Below, piece by piece: positions 44,147 through 56,100 of a stretch of DNA of 64,000 bases (its first letter is position 1; each line of letters opens with the position of its first letter). The translations under genes were made by a program, and so were the position numbers. Below the pieces are notes generated by a model. The model worked only from the letters and a program-made list of their open reading frames with translations. It ran no database searches and had not been told where the DNA came from. Source of the stretch: Pseudorasbora parva. Lineage: Eukaryota; Chordata; Actinopteri; Cypriniformes; Gobionidae. The stretch lies in contig NC_090180.1 in NCBI RefSeq assembly GCF_024679245.1, positions 12,437,507-12,501,506 on the forward strand, read 5' to 3'.

Positions 44147-47100
44147 ATGTTCCGTCAGGGCAGCAACAGTGGGAATAAGCGCTTGGCAAGCGGTGCTCAT
44201 CTCTCCCAGCCCAACATCCCTGTGTCTCTGTCTCCCGGGTCCAACAAAACACGAGAAATGGGCCGCAGCTCTAAGACGAACCCCCTCAATGCTATGGGCC
44301 TGGACCATACCATCACCGCCCCAGGAGGAGACCCCGACCACATCTTGCAGCTGGTCAATGATGTGCGCAAGTTTTCTGATGTGCTGCTGAGCCTAAAGGA
44401 AGCTTTTCACTCCAAAGGTGAGATTCTACTCAACAATTGCTACTTCAAATGCTTCCAAAAGTGTTTTTGTCCATTACATCTGTGGTATCACTGTTTATGA
44501 CATATCAGATTCTTTTAAATGTGCATATGGGTAAGTCGTGTCTGCCCACCAGGATGCAGAAGGTTTGTAAGTTGTGTTAGTGTTCCTCATTCCCATTACT
44601 GGAGGAGTGCCATGTCTGTCAAGATGCCACGGGTAAACTCCTGACCATCCTGCTGAGAGTGTTTCTTTTCTGCTGCACAAGGCATCTCTGAAATTTGCCT
44701 CCTTGTGGTAAACACTCCCACCCTCCCGAATAGATATGACTATACATGATACACACAGTCTGTTGTTGTTGGTTATTCCTGTTTGCTTTTTCAAGGTACA
44801 GTATTTTATGGGAAACTATGTTGCTCCTCTTCTGCATTATTAGAAACAGCTAGAAGATGATGCTCCTGTTAGATTCCTTTTTAAAGAAAAGTTGAAAGCA
44901 TGAAAGGCCTTTATTATATAGTCATCCACAGTAAATAAATACAGCATTTATGACAGAGCTGTGGTGTATAGATAGTGACTGGCCAATTATGGTTTGTGGT
45001 CTTTACACATTTAAATACTTTCCCATCTAAGAATAGCCAAACCGTCCCACCCCCAGTAGGGAATTATGTTTTTGTATTCTTTGCAAAAAAGCATTTCACC
45101 ACTTAAAATGGTGATCACTGGCTAAACAAGGGTGTAACTATAGATGTGCTATTTCTGCCAAAGTATGTTTATGCACACTGCAAAGGTTTGTTTTCAGTAT
45201 TTAAAATGTCTTTTAAACAGTTTGGTCCCATCATTAGAATTGTTCCAATTGGTTTTCTGCATTGTTGGACTAACAAACCTATACTTCAGCTTAAAAGTTT
45301 GGTGTTAGTAACAATTTTCTTTTATTCAACACAGATTCATTAAATCAAATTAAATACATTTATAATGTTACATATAACTATTATAAATCATAAATGTTGT
45401 TCTTTTGAACTTTCTATTGATCAGTTCTGGGGGGGGAAATGTATCAGTTTCGACAGCAAGAAACGTTTCTTGAGCATCATATCATTAATGATTTCTGAAG
45501 GATCATGTGACATTGAAGACTGGAGTAACAATGCTGAAAATGCAGCTTTGATCAACAGTTATTTAAAATTGTAATAACTTTTCACAATTTTACTGTTTTT
45601 ATTCCGTTTTTGATTAAATAAATGCAGCGTTGGTGAGCATGAGACCTCTTTCAAAAAAAAATTACCGACCCTAAACTTTTGAACGGTAGTGTAGATAAAC
45701 CGATAAGCATGTATGCGTTAATCAGACTCTAGTTTGCCTCGGCATTGTGTGGATTCTCAAAAAGGTGGAGGTGATGCGGCAAAACATTTTAATCCTTTAA
45801 ATGCTCGATTGTGATTATGATGCTTTGTGTTTTAATTATACTAGACATACATATGAACACTTAACAAACTACACAAAATTCTGCTGTAGCTTGATTATAA
45901 CTGAATAACATACTTCATGTAATTTTCAGAATTACATGATTACATCATTTTATTAGCATATCATTTTATCAGCATACTTTCGTACGTATTGCCAAAGCAT
46001 TTAAGGAAGTGGGATGAGGTGGAAAATAACTATTCTCAAAAGAGGCTTTTGTACCACTGTATTATATCTTCAATACTTTATATGACAAGTGTTGATGCTG
46101 CTGACTACAGAAACTTCACATAAATACCAGCAAAACAAATGGATTTAATAATCTCTAGTCGGGATAAAGATTTGGTGGATATTTGTTGAATATGAGGAGC
46201 TAATTCTCTTTCCCAGAAGTTAAATCAGGGGTCTGCCTGTAAAAAAAGGATTCCACCTGCTTTTCATTTCAAATGTTAAATTATTTGGTTGAGTACTGAT
46301 GAGTGAGATACTTCACACCACCCTCTGTCAAGCAGCCTGGTGACACTTCCCACAAACACATGCTTTTGACAAGCACAGGAGACACTCGCTGACCCTCTAA
46401 ATGTATGGATTCAGCCTGTCTGCACAGAGATTGATCATCACGCAGCTCTCCTCACTTCCCTGGCTGTTATTTTACACTAGATATGATCTACAAGTTAGCC
46501 AGGAGGAACGCTACAGGAACTCATCCGCGTGCTTATTTGCTCTGCAGTGTGAATGCACGTCACGTTGAATGTCTGCTGTAGACACTTGTAGCCACTACGT
46601 GTCAATTTAAGCTACAAAAAGAGTGTTTTGTAAAGTGTTTATCAGAAAACTGAAATTGCAGTGCTTTTTTTTTTTTCCTGTTAGTGTTTATGTTGGCTCA
46701 TCACTTTGATCTGTGCGACCAAACTCTTCTTGTCGGTGATTCCTCCTCCGCCGTAAAGCCCCCTCCTCCTGCATACCCCACATTCCTTCAGAACAAATGT
46801 TCACTTGTTCCTTCGATTGACTGTTGTTAGGTGTGCGACACATGAAAAATGACTCTTCCTTCCTGAAGTTTTCAAAGGCACTTTTTCGCTCCGTTTTGGT
46901 TGTTTGACTATCTGGCAGCCAGGGAATTTTTAAGAAGTTGTCATAGTCAAATTTTTCTTGGTCAAATGTCTTTCTACGTTCCCTTCTTTCTGATCGACAT
47001 CTTCTTTCCCAATAAAGCTCCGATTCTGTGCGCATCCTGTGAGAAATGTCAGAAATGTCTTTTTTGTTGTTCCTCTTGTCAAAACAAAACTGAGAGCTAA

Positions 47101-50100
47101 GCCTAGCGTGATTTTCCTTGAATCAAACATTGAGATGTTTTTAGTGTAATGTTGAACTCCCGTGACAGTTAGACATTCAGAAGGGTGGGGTGTTTTTACT
47201 GGAAGGGCTAAATATCAAATAATTCCCTCTGTGATTTTAAAGAAGCCCGTCCAGAGCGAATGGAGTGTATTGTGGCCTGTTGATGCTCATCATGTGGGTG
47301 GCTGAAAGAATGTGCTGTTCTGTTTTGAAGAAGAGTTGCTCTTAAGTGCTAGAGTTTGAAAAGTGGCTGTGATAACAGCCAAGGAAGTTCAATTCAGTTC
47401 ACATTTTTGTGTAGCACTTTGGTTTTCACAATACGTATCGTTTCAATGCAGCTTGAAAATGTATGTTTCTATATTATTAAAAGGTGACTGTCAAAGTAAT
47501 GTCCAAATCTATAGTTCTAATTTAATACAAATCATGCAATTAGCTAAAATCATTTGATTCGGCATACTTCAGATAACAATTCGTAGTGTTTGTCTTTTTT
47601 ATAAATATACTGAATTGATTCAAGGTGCACTGGCCTTTTTGTTAGCTTTTAGGCTACTTGTTTAAAGTGTAGTACACTACCAGTTTCGACATTGACATTA
47701 GTTTGTCATTCTTTATTATCACAATTAAAGGGAAATGAAAATGTTCCCATAATTTACTCACCTTCAAGCCATTCTAGGTGTATATGACCTAAAAAAAAGT
47801 CATCCATCCATCCATCCATCCATCCATCCATCCATCCATCCATCCATCCATCCATCCATCCATCCATCCATCCATCCATCCATCCATCCATCCATCCATC
47901 CATCCATCCATCCATTATAAAAGCAAATTCACATGGCTCCGGTGAGTTAATGAAGGCCTTGTCAAGCGAATCAAGGTTTTTTTTATAAGAAAAATATCCA
48001 TATTTAACATGTTTAAAAAGTAAAATAAATTCACATTTTAAAAATAAACTTAAAGTTCATTACACTGTCAAGTAGTGTATTTAAGCTACAATAGTAACGC
48101 TCACACACTCGCTTGCACACGCTGTAAATGTTAAAATAGTGGTTGTGCATTTTTTGTATTACTGGAAAAATTGTGATTTAATAATCGTGATTATTACCAA
48201 AATTATCCAGATGCAGCCCTAAAACTAGGTGTATAAAATATCTAGTGATTTGCTTTATGTTAATTGTGAGTAGCTTAAAAAGCAGCAGTCCATAATGAAA
48301 AGTAAAAATTTGATGAGAATCGCTCAATCCTTAAAGGGTTAGTTCACCCCAAAATTTAATTTGTCATTAATGACTCACCCTAATGTTGTTCCACACCCAT
48401 AAGACCTCCGTTCATCTTCAGAACACAGTTTAAGATATTTTATATTTAGTCCGAGAGCGTATCTAAGTGTAGGCACATCATCCTGTCCATGTCCAGAAAG
48501 GGAATAAAAACATCATCAAAGTAGTCCATATGTGACATCAGTTAGGTAATTAGAATCTCTTGAACCATCGAAAATACATTTTGGTCCCAAAATAACAAAA
48601 ACTACGACTTTATTCAGCATTGTCTTCTCTTCTGCGTTTGTTTTCAAACCTCAAATAAAGATTCAAACAGTCATGAATCAGTGGATTGATTCATGATTCG
48701 GATCACGTGTCAAACTGCCAAACTGCTGAAATCACGTGACATTGGCGATCCGAATCATGAATAAATCCGCTGATTCATGACTGTTTGAATCTTTATTTTA
48801 AGGGTTTGAAAACAAACACGGAAGAGAAGACAATGCTGTTGGACTAAATATAAAATATCTCATTAATGACATAAATTTCATTTTTGGGTGAACTAACCCT
48901 TTAAAGGGGGGCGTCCACGGTGCGTTTTTTGCTGTCGTACGAACTCGCAGACGATTTTTTTCTCTCGGGAAAAATCTAATGGACATTGTGGATGCTCGTA
49001 TGGTCGCGGCTCGCACCATGTGAGAGGAAATACGAGACGAGCCGAGCACATTAGGAGCACCTCCCGACCTTATGATAATTTTTGAGCATGTTTAAAAAGT
49101 TCGGGGAGTCTGCCCATTTTTTTTTACCAGCATATGACTGTCCCCTATTGCCGAATCATGCACAAGCACGTCACATAGGCTTAATCTATGAGTTTTATTA
49201 GCTCAGTGGCTGCAAACATACAGCGTTCACACACACACACACACTCTTTCACTCTCTCACTCGCACCCTTCTCTCTTCCTCTGGTTGTTTCGTTTGAAAG
49301 AAATGGCTTCTTTTCTCTGCTTTTCAACAAATCATTTGCACACATTTTCTCTTTATTTTTTGTATCTGAAGCTATAGCAGCAACATTGAAAGCTCCGGTG
49401 TATGTGTTTAACACGAAAGCTTGTGTGATCGCGGCCGGCTCGCGGTGCAAACAGTCGTGCTGTGTACCAGCTGACTTGATGCGATGATCAAATTAAATGA
49501 CTCGTAGCGTCTGCAATATCTCACGACCTCCCGAGTGTCCGAATTCGCACCGTGTACGCCCGCCTTAAGCGTGGGAAGTCTGTTGGATCTGAGACCACAC
49601 AGAACTGTAGTTTAAAATTAACTCAGTTTTTTTTCTTTTCTTTTCCTCTTTTCTTAGACTTGGTTTTAAAATAGTCTTCCAACAGAGTTATTTTCTTCTA
49701 GTCATAAAGCTCTTATTATGGCTCACAAAGATTATACGCATTGGCCACGTACACACTGCAAAGATTTTGGGCGTGGCGGCCACATTTAAATGCGGGAATA
49801 CTGTTACTGGTACACAAAGCAGGTCTCTGGACTGTAATGAATGGGGTTCCCCGAGACCACAGGCCTGGTGAGCAATGGCGCCAATCCCGGTGCTAAAGCA
49901 CAAGATGTTCTACATTGATTTTGTCCAACTAAAGTCGATTGAGTTTCAGGGAACTCTCTGATTGGTGGATCTCACATCAGGTCCAGGCGGGTTGTAACAC
50001 AAATTTCTACCTTTATTTTTAGCGCAGCACAACCTGACATGTGCCTTTTGTTTTTTTTGCATGATGATAAATTGCATTTTACATAATTAACTCCATTATC

Positions 50101-53100
50101 AGGTAAATCAGTGAGAGAGCGGCTCACAATAACACTCATGGAAAGAATGTGTTTTTTAGTTTGTTTGTAATTGGTAATCATAGGCGGAGGAGGGTAAACC
50201 TTTCCGGTGGAAGACTAAAGAGATGTGCATTGAAAACTGCAATTGCAATTGTTCAGTTTAGTTCTATACAAACTCACAAGTAACTCATAAGTAAATCACT
50301 GCAAAATGTTAATTTGTGGGTGTCCTAATCATTTTTGTTTTGGGTTTGTAGTATGGGTTTGTTCTGCATGGATATACAGTATTAATTTTATTTTTGCAGT
50401 TCTTAAAAAGTCTTGCATTTGATTTTAAAAATTCTGCAGTACTCTTGTTTTAACTTAAACAGCCAGTCAGATGGTGGATTTCATTTGGTTTTTATTATTC
50501 CTAACGTTTCTCTGTCACCTGCACTCCCTCTACAATCTGATAGATGTAAAACAGATGAGGGGTTCAGGCATGAAAGAGTATTTTCTTATAGTTGGGCCTG
50601 GTCGACAAATTGTTTGTGTGAATGCACCAGCCTGCTGGAGGTCTTGGTATGGAGGCCCCTTTGGCATATTGTAGTGGTGTTAATCTGGGGATATGGACAA
50701 AACCCTTCAAATTGAAAAAGTGAAAAAAAGTGAAAAAAGACACCCCACCCTCGTGTTACACGATTGCTTCACAGAGTGTTGCGGGTGGCACTATTGCCGA
50801 AGCCCATGTGGTAGGCGATATAATGGCTCGCTGCGCTTGTGAAGTGGAGAAGAGAGATTTGTTGGGCAGTAACTTTCCCACTGAAGGTGAGGGATGTTTT
50901 TGTGTGGGCCTGTGGTTGGGTAGCATTTCCTGGGGTGTGGATTTATAGCCACAGTTCAGTAGATTGGTCATGGGGATGTGCCAGTTGGCCCATGAAATCC
51001 TAGCGAAGTACAGGGCCATCATTAGTGCTGGATGTAGAGTGTGTTTTTTTGGGTTCATGTCAAATGAAGGCTTCTTGATAGAGGTTATTTTGGTTTGGCT
51101 GGATGAAATATGTAACTGAAATGAGTTTGAACATGAAAAGTTTGACTTGTTGGTTCAGAGTGCTGCTCTCGGTGTGTTTATTTCCTCTTACGTGCTAATG
51201 GGATACTCCAGACTTTGCTAATTTCTTGCACTTCAAAGAATGCTCTTTCTGTTCGCGTTAAAGAGAAGTGGGACAGTGTGAAGAAGGCAGACAGGCAAAA
51301 CGGCAAACCCAGTGCCGTTTTCTCACAGATGAATTACAACAGAGCGTCACTAAGCTCGTCTGCCGCTTTGGGCAAAGCGCAACTAAGGCAGGTCGAGACG
51401 TGCCTATTGATTACCTGTTGTTAGCAACAGAGAAAAGGCCAGCAGCTGTGCGTAAAAGCTTTGAAGTGTGTGATGACATTGTGTCAAGCGACTAATTTTC
51501 TAGGAAACGTTTGGAATGTTTGCTGGGACATACAACCTTTTTCTCAGGAAAAGAGAGCTGAGTTCGTTTCCGACTGTAGCAGCCCTAAAAATGTAGCTGA
51601 TGTTTAATTGACTAGCACTAAAACTATTAACTAATTATTTTAATAATATTTTCCCCCTTGTTTTTTAATATTAACTACAATATTGTTCTTGAGTCTGTAT
51701 CAATGTGTAAATATATTTATGATCAGATGTTTGGTGAAATTAATCACAGAAGATAGTTATAATGCTTAAAATAGTTTTTCGTGGATTGCATTAAAATATT
51801 ATTTTAATCATTATGTAATATTATTAATAATTAATTACAAATAAGTGTTCAATTTATTTTATAAGAACATTTAATATTTGTTTAAAAAAATAACTACAAC
51901 ATTATATTTCTCTTCATGTTGATTCTGTAATAATTTGGGGGTTAAATATATTTATATTTCTAATGAAAGGAAGATGTGTAGTTAATTAAAAACTTGTTCA
52001 ATCAGTTCAGTACTTATAACAATAATGCATGCTGGATCAGTATCATTAATTTGATGGACCTTCAACTCAAGCCACTAATTCAATATCATCCTATTGCATT
52101 TTGTCCCCATGAGTTAAGGACATGTTCTCAACTTCAAATTAAAGACATCAATTTTGTAAGTTTAACTTTAACATGTTTCTGCTCTGTTCAACTTTATTTC
52201 AAAAACATGTTAGATCTGTCAGCTATGAGATCAATCACTAATGTGTTTGTTCACGAGAAATCTACGTTGACTTTCTTGCCGATGAGACGTGGGATACGGG
52301 CTGTTTGCAGCCTTCGTTCTCACACTGCGGTGCAAGGCTTGTCAGTTGGGTGAGAGTATGTTAAACGGCTCTGATCAGAGACAGAGGGGCAGGCGAAGAG
52401 CACAAGCGAAACATGAAGAGACTGAGCGTGAAGCGTGGCTGGGCCAGCACACAGGCCAAGCGTGGGAGGGACGGTGACTCGCTGCTGGAGCTCTCAGAGT
52501 GAAATAGACCCTGGACGGAGGGCCGTCAGCGGGGGGCTCATCCCGAACAATGCATGTGTTCCTCTCTGGCAGTGTCCCCACCGAAACAAAGCCCCCAAGT
52601 TCCCCCTGAGCAGTTTTCATGCATACTTTTTAAAATCCCATTGTTTTGACAGCACTGAAGAGTTTGGGGGCCCAGATGATGCATTATTCATAACTGAGTG
52701 AGAGCGGGTTTGGAGAGCACCGATAGCTACGCTGGCATGAAGACGTCCTGGTACCCCAATCAGCTCTGACACATGACATATCCCCCGGTGTGCTGGGCCC
52801 CCATTGGGTGGATGCAACATTCCATCAAGCTTTTGAGGGGGTGGATCACTCCCTGCCATTCAAACCAGCCTGTCCCGCATGTCAGGCCACACTTAGAAAT
52901 CAAACATCTTTAGAGACCAACAGCACTTCGGTTGTGCTGTTTAGACCGGGCTGCACCAGTTTCATCATTAGAAATGTGCTGTGCACAGACAGCTTAATCA
53001 GAAAAAGGCTTTTCCTTCTGTGACCTGCTGCTTGGGACTTGACCCCTCACCAGTAATTAGAAGGACAGAGAGGGGAAGACCTTAAACTGGGGTGGGGGCT

Positions 53101-56100
53101 ACTGAAGGAGGCCTTTTTTCTGAGGAACACTTCAAAGTCAGAGAGGAGAGAGGACACTTGAGTATCCCTGGGGCTAGAGCCTCCTCTCCTCTTACCACTC
53201 TGGAATCTCCTAATCCTGAGCCCAACGGTTTGAAGACGTCCACCTGATCACCGCGGTGAAGCAGGGAGGTTATTGTGCTTTGCATGAATTTAAGATTTGG
53301 CTTTGTGTAAAAAATGGTTTCTGCCCTTTGCCACCACTCATTACCTCAAGTTGTTTTAGTCCCTCTCTCTGTTGATGAATAGATGAACAACACGAATAGC
53401 ATTATGTACTAAACATAAAATACATTTAACCCTTTCCTCTCTGGTGTATTTATTGCAAAAAATAAGTTTAGAACATGAATCTTGAGTGTTTCAAGGGATA
53501 CTTCACTGCTTTTTCATATTAAACTATTTTATTCCCTTAACATACATACCTCTCTCGTCTGAGTGCGTGCACTTAATCGCTCTGACGCACGGTGACGATC
53601 TGATAGAATTTACCTTGGTCCAGTAAGCCCAGTTCATTCACTATGGTACCAAACAGAGATCAAGTTAGAAGCGACCAAACACCTTCACGTTTTCCCTATT
53701 TAAATACAGTGACATGAATAGTTGAACAACCTAGTATGGTGACATAAAATAAAACGTGGCGTTTTAAAAAGGAGAACTATAATGTATGGCGGAATAGCAC
53801 TTCTTAGAGTACTTCGACTCGGTGCAGTAAAAAGTCCCGGCTGAAACATCCTCCCTCACATCTCCCCCTCCCCCTATTGACAGATATGAGAGAGGCAGGG
53901 GGAGATGTTTGTGATAGTTGATTGAATATTTTTTTATACAACAAAAGTAAATAAAAACACAAAGTTTTACAATTTGATTCAATTTAAATTTCACAAGCTT
54001 TCGATTTGATTTTGATTCGATAACAATTAATTGGGGCTTATTAGGTACAGTACAAGGCAAATTTCCTTAAGGAACAAATCTCCTATCAAATGCTGTACAC
54101 TACAGGGAATCCCAGTTGGTACATCACTATAATATTAAAGGTAAAAATTTACTGATTTGAAGGGTACTTACATTAAAATTTACACTTAAGGAAGTTTTTT
54201 AAATAATAATTATAAAAGTAGATTTTATAATATAATAATGTATTATTTTAATAATTGGCCTATTTATTAATTGACTGTGAGCAAATGGTTGTATTTTGTG
54301 ACCCTTTTTCTTGTCGGTGTTAGTAAAGGTTGCACTGGTGTGGATTTGATAGCGCGGTGCGAGTTTGATCAAGCAACATGGTTACTACCCACTCCTAGTA
54401 GATCAAGCGAGTGCACGTTTGAATTCGCCCCAGTTTTAAGGTTCACCGCAAGATCTAGTGAGAATCATTCAAAGTCGCAGCCGAATTCTCTGTTATAAAC
54501 CATAGATATCGAACAGTGCTGATGTGGAAACCAGGAGAAACATTGTGCCATGAACGAACAAGTTATAGAAGGCTTTTTAGTCCATAAATCACCAACATTC
54601 TTCATGGATTTAATGTAGCAACTCTAACTGTAACCATGGGATTGTGGCAGAAATAGTTGAATGTTTTTACATTATTCATTTCAGGGTTCATACAACCTTT
54701 TGAGAGTAAAATTCAAGCACTTTTCAAGGACTTACTGCTTCACACTTTTTCAAAGCCATAATACTATCCAATTTAAATGTTATTTTTAATGTGATGACCA
54801 AAAATCTAGCTGTGGCTAACACAATGAAAACAATAAAAGGTTGTTTTCCCTTTATTGTTAATCCATGTTAATCCATTGTTTTGTCTGAACGACACTACGT
54901 TTTGTTGATCAGCATTGTTTCATTTTCTGCAGCATTGCACTAGACCTGCCCACAACAAAGACTCCTTGGATTGAATGTCTCTCTTCATGCATATTAATTA
55001 TTACATAATGAGTTGATGTAAATAGAAGTGACTGACACATTGGTCTTAAAGCAATGCACCAGGCGGTCATTGCATACATGCATTCGTGGGAGTGAGTTGG
55101 AGGAAGAGGACTGATAATAAAGATTCACAGCAGAGGTGATGAGGCAATAAAAAACCCATCGCTTATCATTTTGGCACCACACTGTGGGTCGTGACTTTGT
55201 TTCCCTGACATCTTTGTGTTTTTCCATGTGTTTTCAGAGGAAAGTTTTAGGTGGTAGATGTAGAAAGCTAAATGCTTAACTGTCAGAACATTTTGAGTTT
55301 CCTACTTTTTTCTTCCTTTTTCTTTATAGTGAGAGAAGTGATCCTCTCTCTGTTCCGCCAAACACAAACATACCTTCCACGTTGTAACTGCACTCATAAA
55401 GCTTCTGTCTCATCCCTGTGGCATGATGTACATCTGCACAGAAAGGATAAAAACAGATGCTCCTGCTATCAAAATGATGTTTAGAATATTATAATATTAG
55501 CTTTTAAGGCATTGTTTGTGTCTCATTATGGTCTGAAAAGACGTTTCATCCAATTAATTCCAAATGAATTAAACCAAGTCCTGGCTTGCATTTATTGGAT
55601 TCATATTACAGAAGTGGATTCACATTTAAAAGGGTTTTACATTGATTTTAAAGGGCCCCTTTTATGCTATTTTATCTCATTTTCATTAGTTTAAGGATTC
55701 AGTCTTTTTAAACCCCTCTTTCCCGCAAGGCCACTCTGTAGGGTTGTGCCAATAGACGATATAATAGTATATCAACGATAGTCAGAGATATTGCCAGTGG
55801 CTGATGCCTTTGATGAATGGCTCATTCCCCATTAATGTATTGAATTATTATTATTATTATTATCATCATGACATAAATAGTGTTGTTGTTATTGTTAATA
55901 TTATTAGGCTAGTATTTGGATCTAAAATGAATTTGCCTTCCCTAATTTCATAAAGACATCATCTCATAACCACACTTGCGACACCAACATGAGCGTATGA
56001 GGATAGAATTTCAAAGTGATGCACTCACAAATTGATTCAGGAATGCTTGTTAGGGCTGTGTGATTTGGGTAAAATATCTAATTGTAGTTTTTCTGACAGA

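Noticed and set aside
49181..49487. Frames of 89 and 99 codons
   Set aside because: They lie on opposite strands over the same bases inside the 661-bp inverted-repeat element.
52289..53285. Several overlapping frames of 60-90 codons
   Set aside because: Present on both strands at once in GC-richer sequence, no domain resemblance and no splice context.
53764..54060. 98-codon minus-strand frame
   Set aside because: Falls in a probable dispersed repeat and has no recognisable domain.
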